Notes under the pieces: generated by a model
Told to the model about the DNA's origin: nothing
Database searches by the model: none
Seen by the model: only the letters and a program-made list of their open reading frames with translations
Program-made: the position numbers and the translations under genes
In this document: positions 7,901 through 16,205 of the stretch, in pieces
Position numbering within the stretch: the first letter of the stretch is position 1
Layout of the letters: each line of letters begins with the position of its first letter
NCBI GenBank assembly: GCA_016869975.1
Contig: VGCZ01000001.1
Span: 1 to 64,000, forward strand
Direction of reading: 5' to 3'
DNA length: 64,000 nt
From: Alphaproteobacteria bacterium
GTDB taxonomy: Bacteria > Pseudomonadota > Alphaproteobacteria > Reyranellales > Reyranellaceae

Positions 7901-10792
7901 CGAAAGGCTAATGTCGAGGATACGGACCTGGTGGGGCTGGACGCCGGTCTGCAAGGTCAGCACGACATCGTTGCCATCCTGGACCAAGCCGCTGCCATCG
8001 CCCACGATTTCGGCGAGGTTCGCGTAACCGTAAGCCGACACATCGATGCGGTCGCCGGCCGCGAAATCGACGATGGTATCGCTGCCGCCGCCCGACGGCA
8101 GGAAGACGAAGCGATCGCCGCCGACGCCGCCGGTCATGCGATCGTTGCCGACGCCGCTGATCAACCTGTCGTTGAACGCCGAGCCGATTACCTCTTCGAT
8201 CGAGTGGAATCGGTCGGTGTCGCCGCCGCTCGACGCCGTGCCGGCACCGAAGTCGAAGACCACGGCCGCGCCCGTAGCCGCGTAGGACGCCGTGTCGAGG
8301 CCCGCGCCGCCATAGAGCGTGTCGCTGCCGACGCCGCCGATCAGCGTGTCGGCGCCGAGGCCGCCATACAGGACGTTGACGCCGCCACCGCCGATCAGCG
8401 TGTCGGCCTGCGCCGTGCCGACGGCGTTCTCGATGCCGCTCAGCGTGTCGGACCCACCCGTCGCGGTGGCGGTGCCGGCGCCCAGGTCGAGCGTCACCCC
8501 GACGCCAAGTCCGTCGTAGCTCGCGGTGTCGTTGCCGACCCCGCCGAACAGATGATTGTCGCCCGGCCCGCCGGCGAGGGTGTCATCGCCATCCCCACCG
8601 CCCAGCGTGTCGTTGCCGCCATTGCCGGTCAGCAGATTGTCGGAGTCGTCGCCCGTCAGCGTGTCGCCGGCCGAGCCGCCGGCGAGGCCCTCGATGTTGA
8701 GCAGCGTGTCGACGCCGTTGCCGACGATGGTGCCGCCGCCGCCGACCAGGGTGGCGATGATGGCGGTGGTGGCGTCGCTGTAGTCGGCGACGTCCCTGCC
8801 CGCGCCGCCATCAAGCGTGTCGTCGCCGGCGCCGCCCTGCAGCGTGTCGTCGCCGCCCTTGCCGCTGAGCACGTCGTTGTCGGCTCCGCCGTAGAGCGTG
8901 TCGCCGGCGTTGAAGCCGTCGATGGTGTCGTTGCCGGCTTGGCCCTGGACGATCAGCGGCGTGCCATCGGCGCCCTGGCCGATCTGACGGCTGCCGTAAA
9001 CGAGATAGGTGACGCCGGCGTTACTGTTGGCGTCGACGCCGCTGATCAGGATGTCGGCCAAGCCGTCGGCGTTGACGTCGCCGGCGCTGGTGGCGCGCAG
9101 GCCGACGCCGCTGCCCGCCGGCGCCTCGATGCGGAAGCTGTCGCGGCCGTCGACGAGGCCGGCGTCGATGCTGGCATCCCAGTCACCGGCGCGGCCGAAC
9201 AGGATGTAACCGATGCCGGCGTCGGTGCCGCTGGCGCCTACGCCCGGCGCGCCGACGATCAGGTCGCCGAAGCCGTCGCCGTTGATGTCGCCCGCCGACG
9301 ACACCGAGCTGCCGAAGCCGTCGCCGGAGGTCACGCCGGTGATGACGAAGCCGTTGACGCCGTTGAGCGCCGACAGATCGACGCGCCAGGCGCCCGAGCC
9401 GTCGTCCCAGTCGCCGAGTTTGCCGAAGATCACATAGGCCGCGCCGGCGCCGCCGGCGTTGCGCGCACCCAGCATCAGGTCGTCGAGGCCGTCGCCGTTG
9501 AAGTCGCCGGCGCTCGACACCGAGAAGCCGAGATTGTCGCCGAATGCCAGGCCCTGGAACTCGATACCGATTTGGTCGGCGGCGACCTGCTGGAGGTTGA
9601 TGTTGGCGCTGAGCGAGGCGGCGCCGAACAGCAGATAGGCCACGCCGCCGCCGTTGGCGCCGTTGACCCGGGCGCCGATCAGCATGTCGCCGAAGCCATC
9701 GTTGTTGATGTCGCCGGCCGCGGCCACCGCGCCGACATTGGCGCCGGTGAGCGTCAGATGCGGCACCGCGCCAAGGCCTTCGACCGGGTTCGCCGCCTGC
9801 CATGAACCGGCCTGGCCGAACACGACATAGGTGCGGCCGTCGAAGCCGGCGGCGTCGGGCGCCGAGATCACCAGCTCGGCGCGGCCGTCGTTGTTGATGT
9901 CGCCGGCCGACGACACGGCGAAGCCGAACTGATCGGCCGTGCTCGAGGCGTTGTGCAGCATGAAGCCGTTGGCGCCGTTGAGCGTCGTCAGGTCGATCGG
10001 GATGGTCGCGCCGCCGGTGTCGGTCCAGCCGCTCGCCTTGCCGAACAGGACATAGGCCTGGCCGGGCGGGGTGCTGCCGGAGCCGGCGGTATTGGCGGCC
10101 ACGAGCACGTCGCCGAAGCCGTCGCCGTTGACGTCGCCGGCGCCCGAGAGGGCGAAGCCGGTCTGGCCGGTGCCGGTGAGGACCACGACATTGGGATCGG
10201 CGACGCCCAGGTTCACCGAGTCGGGCAAGCCATCGGCGCTACCGAACACGAGATAGGCACGGCCGCTGTCGTTGCCGAACTTGGGCGCGCCGATGACGAA
10301 GTCGTCGAAGCCGTCGCCGTTGACGTCGCCGACACCCGAGATGGCGTAGCCGCTCTCGCTGGCCACGACGCCGTCGAAGCGGGTGCCGGCCGAGCTCTCG
10401 AGGTTGGCGAGGTCGAGGGTGGCGCCCACCGTGCCCTGCAGGGTGACGGCGAAACGATCGTCGCCGGCGCCGAGCTGGATAAGCGCACCATCGAGCCACA
10501 GGTCGCCGGTGATGATGTCGGCGCCGCCGTTGTAGAGGATGGTGTCGACGCCGGTGCCGCCCTTCAGCGTGCGGTCCTGGACATCGGCCAGCAGCGTGTC
10601 GTCGCCGGCGCCGCCGAAGAGCGCGTCGGCGCCCGAGCCGCCATCCACCGTGTCGTTGCCGGAACCGCCGAAGAGGAAGTCGACGCCGCCTAGGCCGGAA
10701 ATTGTATCGTCACCGCCGAGGCCTAGACCGATGTCATTGTCAGCGCCGCCCGAAAGACTCTCTCCGGCTGACGTCCCGGCAAAATATGCCAT
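4910..10792 (-). CDS. Giant RTX/FG-GAP/cadherin-like exported calcium-binding protein
   Basis: A 1960-residue repeat protein with no classical signal peptide. From the N-terminus it has a short block of RTX nonapeptides (GGxGxDxxx, about residues 14-90), then several FG-GAP repeats (DVNGDGFDDFVIGA type, about 150-600) likely forming an integrin-like beta propeller. Two larger RTX blocks follow (about 615-950 and 980-1175), then VCBS/cadherin-like domains (about 1180-1735) with NDAPV linkers. It ends in two tandem domains resembling the W_rich_C family (about 1735-1960). Such proteins leave by type I secretion and fold on external calcium. No ABC exporter, membrane-fusion or outer-membrane partner is in the window. 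Likely role: adhesion or surface layer. It lies beside sugar-nucleotide genes. Confidence 0.85.
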   Translation of the reverse strand: MAYFAGTSAGESLSGGADNDIGLGLGGDDTISGLGGVDFLFGGSGNDTVDGGSGADALFGGAGDDTLLADVQDRTLKGGTGVDTILYNGGADIITGDLWLDGALIQLGAGDDRFAVTLQGTVGATLDLANLESSAGTRFDGVVASESGYAISGVGDVNGDGFDDFVIGAPKFGNDSGRAYLVFGSADGLPDSVNLGVADPNVVVLTGTGQTGFALSGAGDVNGDGFGDVLVAANTAGSGSTPPGQAYVLFGKASGWTDTGGATIPIDLTTLNGANGFMLHNASSTADQFGFAVSSAGDINNDGRAELVISAPDAAGFDGRTYVVFGQAGSWQAANPVEGLGAVPHLTLTGANVGAVAAAGDINNDGFGDMLIGARVNGANGGGVAYLLFGAASLSANINLQQVAADQIGIEFQGLAFGDNLGFSVSSAGDFNGDGLDDLMLGARNAGGAGAAYVIFGKLGDWDDGSGAWRVDLSALNGVNGFVITGVTSGDGFGSSVSSAGDINGDGFGDLIVGAPGVGASGTDAGIGYILFGRAGDWDASIDAGLVDGRDSFRIEAPAGSGVGLRATSAGDVNADGLADILISGVDANSNAGVTYLVYGSRQIGQGADGTPLIVQGQAGNDTIDGFNAGDTLYGGADNDVLSGKGGDDTLQGGAGDDTLDGGAGRDVADYSDATTAIIATLVGGGGTIVGNGVDTLLNIEGLAGGSAGDTLTGDDSDNLLTGNGGNDTLGGGDGDDTLAGGPGDNHLFGGVGNDTASYDGLGVGVTLDLGAGTATATGGSDTLSGIENAVGTAQADTLIGGGGVNVLYGGLGADTLIGGVGSDTLYGGAGLDTASYAATGAAVVFDFGAGTASSGGDTDRFHSIEEVIGSAFNDRLISGVGNDRMTGGVGGDRFVFLPSGGGSDTIVDFAAGDRIDVSAYGYANLAEIVGDGSGLVQDGNDVVLTLQTGVQPHQVRILDISLSQLTASSFAFFTTGESIEGTPGNDTLSGQSGHDSIYGGDGDDTLSGEDGDDLIVGGAGDDTLYGGPGDDLLEGGLGNDALYGGEDIDGAIYENASGAVVVDLGVGTASGADGNDLLSSIEVAYGSSFDDTLTGGGGAETLYGGDGNDRLIGGAGNDFLDGGSGAADWAIFSGAWSAYTITEAGGVLTLVGPDGTDRVSNVEQFQFSNGTFAAGDIVNDAPVANDDVNGADTVREGGASDVTGDPSASGNVRLNDSDADAALGDTTTVTAVSSVTTGSSGVVGMARAGRYGSLTLNADGTWTYTLDNADADTQALAAGATAQDVFAYTLSDVHGATDNARLTITITGANDAPVAVADGLSAALNTTTTYAASALLGNDIDVDTGATLSIASVTSGTGGTVALNGNGDVVFTPTSNFLGTASFTYTVSDGSATSAAITVSVAVILNTPPVAVDDDNTVAEDGTVSATAATGVLANDTDVDPFPIKTVSQVNGSAVNVGAAVVGTLGTLTLNANGSYTYVADQAAADALAVGASAVDAFTYQVSDGLGGFDTATLSITVTGVNDAPVITSGNAFSVAENLTAIGSVVATDVDAGAVLSYSISGGADAARFAIDASSGALSFVSARDFDNPTDANANNVYEVQVRAADANGGSVVQSVSVAVTNTNPSLRTTMGPVTENSVVVGDVDAAGGDTSGVTYSIVPGLDGGRFRINATTGVLRFGSTPNFELPSDGDQNNVYSVTVRATDASGNSSQQTYSIGVTNVGEGTLPGDDVVEANGAVRLNKFASRYFLDTEGLDSKLKYLGADVVVGQFGAWTPIGADAAAGGGYNVVFKFGTADQYSVWHTDGNGNYASSPTGIVSGSATQLRVLETLFDQDLNGDGTVGVALTVIEAAGVTGLSAGESRYFLLNSGTPDATLKYSGADVVAGQFGAWTPIGADAAAGGGYNVALKFGTADQYTVWKTDATGNYASSLTGVVSGSAPELLAMETLLNQDLNGNGFIG
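4913..5580 (-). repeat. Tandem C-terminal W_rich_C-like coding repeat, two copies
   Basis: The last 220 or so codons of the giant protein are two copies of one module, offset by 351 bases (117 codons). Stretches around 5045-5135 and 5396-5486 are almost identical in DNA, including silent positions. Both copies contain GQFGAWTPIGADAAAGGGYN and end in QDLNG. The near identity suggests recent duplication or gene conversion. Edges approximate. Confidence 0.8.
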
Positions 10793-11186
10793 TGGATCAA
10801 TATCCTAGGAAGAATATCGGAGCAAAAAGACGTGAACTATGTTGCCACCATAACGTAATATCGGAGATTAGAAAATATCTTTAAGCAATTGTAATGTAGG
10901 CTAATTATCGACCAAAGAAGCTTCCCTTCGAGCGCAAGAACCGGGCGGCACCAAGCTGCGGCGCAGCGTCGACCGAGATACGTGGATAGACTGATAATCA
11001 TTTGAATTATAGTATTTTTTCGACGTCTGGATGGCAGATTACAGTGGCCATCCCCGGCCCGTCTCGGAGCAGAAACCACGCTGATAAAATAACAGTGTAC
11101 GAGAGAGTTGGCCTCGATACTTGATTGACGGGTTTAGATATTGATGGTAGTTTAACGATATATTTTTTCTTTTTTTGGAGCGACTG
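10793..11186. other. AT-rich divergent intergenic region
   Basis: This 394-base spacer separates the minus-strand giant protein gene from the plus-strand membrane protein gene. It is markedly richer in A and T than its surroundings, with a T-rich tract at 11162-11176 and a minus-strand TATAAT at 11011-11006. It probably holds both divergent promoters, and its composition would suit binding by a nucleoid silencer. I see no gene in it. Confidence 0.7.
11125..11153 (+). promoter_or_regulatory. Possible promoter for the small membrane protein gene
   Basis: TTGACG at 11125-11130 is a good -35 element. Seventeen bases later TAGTTT at 11148-11153 is a weak -10 element. The predicted start near 11160 would give a leader of about 27 bases. 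The surrounding DNA is AT-rich, so chance matches are likely. Confidence 0.3.
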
Positions 11187-11648
11187 ATGATCACCGCCAC
11201 TGTCGATTCTCCCGCGCCATCCGCTTCGCTCAGTCGAGATGACAAGGTCGTTCGTACCACCGTCGTGGCGGCGATGGTGATGCTGATCGCCGCGCCGACC
11301 ATCCTCATGCTGGCCTCGCTGCCCCCGCCGCTCCTGCTGTCCGCGATCGCCGTCATCCTCGGCATTGTCGCCACGGCGGGGTGCATCGTCTTTACCGCCG
11401 ACGATCATCAACGGGCGATCTCTCGCGGGCTCATCCTGGCCGGCGTCATCCTGCTGGCCTTCCCGATCCCGATCGCCAGCGGCGCCTCCGCGCCGACGTC
11501 TGGGCTCATCGATATCGCGTTGCGGAATGAGGCCCTGCTCACCCTGGCCGTGTTCTCGGTCAGCGTCGGTGCGTCGTGCCTGGCGCTGGGCCTGGTCATG
11601 GCCCGTCGCGAGGCGCCTTCCCAAGAGGCCGTCGACGCCGTGCAATAG
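11187..11648 (+). CDS. Small integral membrane protein of unknown function
   Basis: A 153-residue protein that I do not recognise. It has four likely membrane helices: about residues 25-45 (TVVAAMVMLIAAPTILMLAS), 50-70, 82-103 and 119-141. The cytoplasmic N-terminus is short and polar. ATG 11187 is preferred over an in-frame TTG 12 bases upstream because GGAG stands six bases before it. It stands alone after an AT-rich promoter region and is followed by an unrelated gene. Confidence 0.6.
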   Translation: MITATVDSPAPSASLSRDDKVVRTTVVAAMVMLIAAPTILMLASLPPPLLLSAIAVILGIVATAGCIVFTADDHQRAISRGLILAGVILLAFPIPIASGASAPTSGLIDIALRNEALLTLAVFSVSVGASCLALGLVMARREAPSQEAVDAVQ

Positions 11649-11711
11649 GCCGTGCGCATCCGATAGGCCCGCCCTAGCGTGCCTCCCGTTGACCGACGGG
11701 AGGCATGCGCC

Positions 11712-12122
11712 ATGACCAAGTACGCATTCGACGAGAACGAGGCCTTCAAGAAGGGCCGCGAAGTGTGGTTCGAGATGCGCGGGCCCAAGGTGGCCCAGGC
11801 GGCGATGGAGCAGGCCGCCGAGCACGATATAACCCGCGACCTGCGCCAGTACCTGTTCGAGCACTGCTTTGCCGCCGTCTGGGCGCGGCCTGGCCTTGAG
11901 CGCGCCACCCGCTCCATCATCACCATCTCGGTGCTCACGGCGCTGGGCCGCGCCGAGGAGCTGAAATCGCATATCCGCATGGGCATCAACAACGGGCTCA
12001 CCCGCGAGGAGCTCAAGGAGATCTTCCTGCATGTCGGCATCTACGCCGGCGTGCCCACCGCCGTCGCCGCCGTGCGCGCGGCGATGGAGGAGTTCGCCGC
12101 GCTCGACAAGGCGAATGCCTGA
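11712..12122 (+). CDS. Carboxymuconolactone decarboxylase family protein (PcaC-like)
   Basis: A 136-residue all-helical protein of the carboxymuconolactone decarboxylase family. The segments RSIITISVLTALGR, HIRMGINNGLTREELKEI and HVGIYAGVPTAVAAV match PcaC, which decarboxylates 4-carboxymuconolactone in the protocatechuate branch of the beta-ketoadipate pathway. The C-x-x-C pair of AhpD-like members is absent. No other pca gene is nearby, so the substrate is open. The ATG follows a clear GGGAGG site. It converges on the monooxygenase gene with a palindromic repeat between the stops. Confidence 0.8.
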   Translation: MTKYAFDENEAFKKGREVWFEMRGPKVAQAAMEQAAEHDITRDLRQYLFEHCFAAVWARPGLERATRSIITISVLTALGRAEELKSHIRMGINNGLTREELKEIFLHVGIYAGVPTAVAAVRAAMEEFAALDKANA

Positions 12123-12131
12123 GCGACTGGC

Positions 12132-12160
12132 TGTCATCCCTCGCTGCGCTCGGGATGGCA
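12132..12160. repeat. Palindromic repeat, family A, single unit
   Basis: The unit contains CATCCCTCGCTGCGCTCGGG and recurs in inverted-pair form at 16206-16285 and 52736-52799. Its arms TCATCCC and GGGATGG can pair. Here it fills the gap between two convergent stop codons, where the RNA hairpin could end transcription from both sides. Confidence 0.75.
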
Positions 12161-12164
12161 GACT

Positions 12165-13772
12165 TCACGCCACGAAGCGGATGCCCTCGTAGTCCTTGGC
12201 CGCGACCTCGTTGATGCGCTGGACGTACTTGGGCGCGCCGCCGTTGTAGACCATGTAGCGCGGGCGGCCGTATTCGTGGCCCGGCACGTTCGAGTTGTAG
12301 CCGGTGAACCACGACTTGGCCTTGCGCATCAGCATGATCGAGTACATCTGGACCACGTGCTCGGTCCAGCGCGCCTCGGCCTCGGCCGTGGCGTCGGCCC
12401 GAACGTGGCCGTTCTTCCGCATGTACTGCAGCAGATCGGTGCACCAGTTCACACCGGTCTCGATGCCGCGGGGAAAGTTGGTCGAGGCGGAGCCGCTCTG
12501 TGGGCCCGAGGGCATCAGCAGATTGGGGAAGCCGCTCACCATCATGCCGAGATAGGTCGTCGGCCCGTCGTTCCAGCGATCGCGCAGCTTCGCGCCGCCC
12601 ACGCCCCGGATGTCGATATGGTCGTAGGCGCCGGTGATGGCGTCGAAACCGGTGGCGTAGACGATGATGTCGAACTCGAAGTCGCGCTCGGTAGTCCGAA
12701 GCCCCTTCTCGGTGACCTGCACGAGGGGCGTCTCGCTGATGTCGACGAGATGGACGTTGGGCCGGTTATAGGCCTCGAAGTAGTTGGTCTCCATCGGCAC
12801 GCGCTGCACGCCGAAGCCGTGATCACGCGGGATCAGCTTCTCGGCGGTCTTGGGATTCTTCACCCGCTGGCGGATGCGGTTGGCGATGTACTCGCTGAAC
12901 TCGGCGTTGGCTTCCTCGTTGGTGAAGATCTCCCGGAAGTTCCTGAGCCAGATGGCGAAGCCGGGACTGCCGTACAGGCTGTCCCAGAGCTTCACCCGCT
13001 CCTCGCGCGAGACCTCGAAGAAGCCGCGCCGATCGGGCTCGTGCTCGAAGCCGCCGGGTGTACGCGCGCAGGTCTTGAAGATCTCGTCGTAGCGTTTGCG
13101 GATCTCGGCCATCTCGGCGTCGGAGATCGGCCCGTTGCTGAGCGGCGCGCTCCAGTTGGGCCGGCGCTGGAACACGGTGAGTTCGCCCACCTTGTCGGCG
13201 ATCTCGCCGATCACCTGGATACCGGTGGCGCCGGTGCCGATCACAGCCACCTTCTTGCCGGCCAGCTCCACCTTCTCCTGCGGCCAGTAGAAGGTGTGGA
13301 ACGAGCGGCCCTTGAAGCGATCCATGCCCTCCAGCTTGGGCAAGGTCGGGATCGACAGCAGGCCCAGCGCCAGGATCACGAAGCGGCAGGTGAGCGTGCG
13401 GCCGTCGCTCAAGGTGAGCCGCCACAGATTGGCCGCCTCATCGAAGCGCATCGACTCCACTTTGCAATTGAATTGCATGTGTTTGCGCAGGTCGAACTTG
13501 CCGGCGACGAAATTCAGGTAGCGCAGATTCTCGGGCTGGCCGGAGAAGCGCTCCTTCCAGTGCCACTCGTCGAGCACCTCGCGCGAGAAGGAATAGCCGT
13601 AGGTGTAGCTCTCCGAATCGAAGCGCGCGCCGGGATAGCGGTTCCAGTACCAGGTGCCGCCCAGATCGGCGCCGGCCTCAAGCACCGTGGCCTTGATGCC
13701 GAGATCGACCAGCCGCTTGATCTGATAGATGCCGCCGACGCCGGCGCCGATGACGATGACCTCATAGTCCAT
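12165..13772 (-). CDS. Flavin-containing monooxygenase, Baeyer-Villiger type
   Basis: A 535-residue FAD- and NADPH-dependent monooxygenase. The FAD-binding motif GAGVGG lies at the N-terminus and the NADP-binding motif GTGATG near residue 180. Between them FKGRSFHTFYWP fits the Baeyer-Villiger fingerprint FxGxxxHxxxW. Such enzymes insert oxygen next to a ketone to make an ester or lactone. ATG 13772 is chosen because the flavin motif follows at once and GGAG precedes it; an ATG 30 bases further out is less likely. The substrate cannot be read from the sequence. The gene stands alone on this strand. Confidence 0.88.
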   Translation of the reverse strand: MDYEVIVIGAGVGGIYQIKRLVDLGIKATVLEAGADLGGTWYWNRYPGARFDSESYTYGYSFSREVLDEWHWKERFSGQPENLRYLNFVAGKFDLRKHMQFNCKVESMRFDEAANLWRLTLSDGRTLTCRFVILALGLLSIPTLPKLEGMDRFKGRSFHTFYWPQEKVELAGKKVAVIGTGATGIQVIGEIADKVGELTVFQRRPNWSAPLSNGPISDAEMAEIRKRYDEIFKTCARTPGGFEHEPDRRGFFEVSREERVKLWDSLYGSPGFAIWLRNFREIFTNEEANAEFSEYIANRIRQRVKNPKTAEKLIPRDHGFGVQRVPMETNYFEAYNRPNVHLVDISETPLVQVTEKGLRTTERDFEFDIIVYATGFDAITGAYDHIDIRGVGGAKLRDRWNDGPTTYLGMMVSGFPNLLMPSGPQSGSASTNFPRGIETGVNWCTDLLQYMRKNGHVRADATAEAEARWTEHVVQMYSIMLMRKAKSWFTGYNSNVPGHEYGRPRYMVYNGGAPKYVQRINEVAAKDYEGIRFVA

Positions 13773-13897
13773 GACTGCCGCTCCACACGCTGCGCCCGGC
13801 AATTCTACGCCGCGCGCGAACGCCGTCGTATCTCACTGCGGCACGGCGATCCTTTTGCCGCAGTGGCAGAGCGATCCCATGTGGCCTTCGGAACCAT

Positions 13898-13920
13898 CTT
13901 CCCCCGGAGGGGAAAGTAGG
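13898..13920. repeat. Palindromic repeat, family B, short copy
   Basis: CTTCCCCCGGAGGGGAAAG forms a compact hairpin and shares the CTTCCCC / GGGGAAAG arms of the longer family-B units at 18180 and 46738. It lies between the end of the phage-like gene and the start of the monooxygenase gene. Confidence 0.55.
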
Positions 13921-13930
13921 AGTCGCGCGC

Positions 13931-14602
13931 TCAAGTCCCCGGCGGCGCCGCGGCCAGGCGGCGGGCGCGATTGGCCTCGGCGAAGGCCGCCGCCGCGGCC
14001 AGGCCCAAAGGCGCGCCGAGATCGGGCGACGGGCGGCAGGCCAGGCTGATCGCCGGCAGCACGTCGGACGCCAGGTCGTAGCCCTCGCCGATCCAGTGGT
14101 CGATCCACTGCTCTGTGTCGCCCGGTGGCCCGTTGGGCAGCATGCGCCGCAGCGATCGGCCGATCACCTGGCGCCATGTGGCCACCACGGTCGACACGGC
14201 GGACGGCGGCGGCTCGGGCGCGGCGGCGGGCACTGCCGCCTGGACCGGTTCGGGCACCGGATCCGGCCGCGACGGATCGCCGGGATAGCGCCGCCGCGCG
14301 CGCTTGCCGACGCGCTGGATCTGCCGCCAGTCGACGACCTCGAGATACTCGGCCTCGTCGACCCCATAGATCCGCACCAGCCCGCGCGTCACCAGCTCGT
14401 CGATCATGGCGCGCACGGCCGTATCGTCGAGCGGATCGCCGGGAAAGACCTGCAGGCGGATGGTGCGGGGCCGCAGCGGCAGCACGCCGAAACTGTCGGC
14501 GAAGTTCCACAGGCCGAGGAACAGCAGGCGGGTCATCGCCGCGCAGTCGATGACGGCCTCCCAGGTCCAGAAGTCGCAGGGCAGCTTGCGGTCGCGGGCC
14601 AT
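13931..14602 (-). CDS. Phage-type DNA-binding/replication-like protein, hypothetical
   Basis: A 223-residue protein. The first 110 residues resemble the N-terminal winged-helix part of phage replisome-organiser proteins: MARDRKLPCDFWTWEAVIDC, then a segment with FLGLWNFADSFG, and IDELVTRGLVRIYGVDEAEYLEVVDW. Next comes a basic RVGKRARRRYPGD, a proline/alanine linker, and a helical tail. The ATG at 14602 is chosen because homology-like sequence begins there, although the frame is open further upstream. There are no other phage genes nearby, so it may be a domesticated relic. Function not assigned. Confidence 0.5.
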   Translation of the reverse strand: MARDRKLPCDFWTWEAVIDCAAMTRLLFLGLWNFADSFGVLPLRPRTIRLQVFPGDPLDDTAVRAMIDELVTRGLVRIYGVDEAEYLEVVDWRQIQRVGKRARRRYPGDPSRPDPVPEPVQAAVPAAAPEPPPSAVSTVVATWRQVIGRSLRRMLPNGPPGDTEQWIDHWIGEGYDLASDVLPAISLACRPSPDLGAPLGLAAAAAFAEANRARRLAAAPPGT

Positions 14603-14956
14603 CGGGTGGGGCTCCAGGTTGAAACGCTGGAGAGGGTGTAATCCCGCCGCCGATCGCTTTTCCATTTCCGCGGCTAGGCGCGCGCAATGCGAGCCTCCGA
14701 TGCCGATGGCACAGGCATTTCGCCTGCCCCTACGGCGGACATCCCCTCGCACGGCGAACCAGGGCGATCGCGGATGACGTTCTTCCCTTCTCCCTCGGGG
14801 GCCGTTCGCGGCCCCTGACCGTCGCGGCAAGACGGCGAGAACGCGACAGGCGATGGCCATGCCCCGCGGTGTGAACGTCCACGCCGGCGGCAAAGCAGGC
14901 GTTGCCCGCTCACGGTCGCCTGACTAGGTTGCGCCCAACCGATCTGGAGGGATTCC
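14603..14956. other. Divergent intergenic region with a TTCG-loop hairpin
   Basis: About 350 bases lie between the minus-strand phage-like gene and the plus-strand importer operon. The clearest structure is a 7-bp hairpin with a TTCG loop, GGGGCCGTTCGCGGCCCC at 14798-14815, next to CTTCCCTTCTCCCTC, which resembles family-B palindromic repeats. No T-run follows, so it is not a classical terminator. GGAGGG just before 14957 is the ribosome-binding site of the next gene. I see no gene here. Confidence 0.5.
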
Positions 14957-16198
14957 ATGTCCAAGCGCTTCACCCTGGGCCGCCGCCGCTTCGCCGCGGT
15001 CGCCGCCGCTTCCACCCTTGCGGCACCACTGCCGCTGCGCCACGGCTTCGCCCAAGGCGCGCCGCTGAAGGTCGGCCTGCTGCTGCCGACCTCCGGCGTG
15101 CAGGCGCTGATCGGCCAGGCTTGCGCGCGCGCCACGGCGGTGACCGCCGACGTGCTGGCCGATTCCAAGGTCGCGTCCAAGCTGGAGATCGCCAGCTACG
15201 ACACCGAATCCAACCCCGACACCGCGCGCACCCAGGCCGAGAAGGCGATCGCGGCGGGCGCGCATGTGCTGGTCGGCGCCTTCGACTCCGGCCAGACCAT
15301 GTCGATCGCCCAGGTTGCCGAGCAGAAGGGCATCCCCTTCATCGTCAACATCGCCGCCGCGCCGCAGATCACCGAATCGGGCTTCAAGTGGGTGGTGCGC
15401 AACTTCCCGACCGCGCCGATGCTGGTCACCGGCGCGCTCAGCCTGCAGAAGGATCTGTTCGCCGCCACGGGCAAGACGCCGAAGACCGCCGTGCTGATGT
15501 CGGTCAACGACACCTTCGGCGAGGCGATGATGCGGGCGATCCCGGCGATCGCGAAGCGTCTGGAGATGCCCTACGAGATCGTCGATACGATCTCCTACGA
15601 TCCGCGCGCCAAGGATCTGTCGGCCGAGGTCGCCAAGGCCAAGGCGACCAAGGCCGAGCTGGTGATGCCGGTGTCGCGGCTCAACGACGCAAAGCTCCTG
15701 ATCCAGGAGATGGTCAAGCAGCAATACGAGCCGATGGGCATCGTCAATCCCGGCGCGCCCGGTCTCTACGAGCCGGACTTCCTCAAGACCATGGGCAAGT
15801 TCGCCAACTTCCACGTCTCCAACGTGCCGTGGGTCAACCCGAAATCGGCGATGAGCCAGTCGCTGGAGAAGCGCTACGCGGCGAAGTTCAAGGACGGCCA
15901 GGTCGATATCAACATCGGCTTCACCTTCGAGGCGCTGCTGGTGGCGGCCGACGCCTATGGGCGCGCCAAGGTGAGCGGCGCGGCCGAGATGATGGCGGCC
16001 ATCAAGTCGACCAATATCGCCGAGCACGTCATGACCGGCGGACCGATCAAGTTTGACGACAAGGGCCAGAACACCGGCATCGTCGCCGCCGCCGTACAGA
16101 ACCTCAACAACAAGCCAACGGTCGTGCTGCCGACCGCTTTCGCGGTCGCCAAGCCGATCTTCCCGATGCCGGGCTGGCGCGCGAAGGAGCGGGGTTAG
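14957..16198 (+). CDS. ABC transporter substrate-binding protein, branched-chain amino acid type (LivK-like)
   Basis: A 413-residue periplasmic binding protein of the Leu/Ile/Val family. The N-terminus carries an RRRFAAVAAASTL segment and a cleavage-like AQG near residue 34, so it is exported, possibly by the Tat route. The mature part opens with LKVGLLLPTSGVQAL and contains AHVLVGAFDSGQT, typical of the two-lobed fold. It heads an operon with two permeases and two ATPases and should set its specificity. This family also binds amides, urea and aromatic acids, so the ligand is open. A palindromic repeat separates it from the permease genes. Confidence 0.85.
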   Translation: MSKRFTLGRRRFAAVAAASTLAAPLPLRHGFAQGAPLKVGLLLPTSGVQALIGQACARATAVTADVLADSKVASKLEIASYDTESNPDTARTQAEKAIAAGAHVLVGAFDSGQTMSIAQVAEQKGIPFIVNIAAAPQITESGFKWVVRNFPTAPMLVTGALSLQKDLFAATGKTPKTAVLMSVNDTFGEAMMRAIPAIAKRLEMPYEIVDTISYDPRAKDLSAEVAKAKATKAELVMPVSRLNDAKLLIQEMVKQQYEPMGIVNPGAPGLYEPDFLKTMGKFANFHVSNVPWVNPKSAMSQSLEKRYAAKFKDGQVDINIGFTFEALLVAADAYGRAKVSGAAEMMAAIKSTNIAEHVMTGGPIKFDDKGQNTGIVAAAVQNLNNKPTVVLPTAFAVAKPIFPMPGWRAKERG

Positions 16199-16205
16199 TC
16201 CCAAT

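Noticed and set aside
7250-8900. Regularly spaced short repeats resembling a CRISPR array
   Set aside because: They are coding RTX nonapeptide repeats in one long open frame. There are no constant repeats with unique spacers and no cas genes.
7898-9805. A 635-codon plus-strand frame opposite the giant RTX gene
   Set aside because: It is the mirror of the Asp/Gly-rich repeat codons. It is low complexity, has no recognisable domain and no ribosome-binding site.
14683-14956. Possible rho-independent terminator at the TTCG hairpin 14798-14815
   Set aside because: No T-tract follows on either strand, so only a hairpin is reported.
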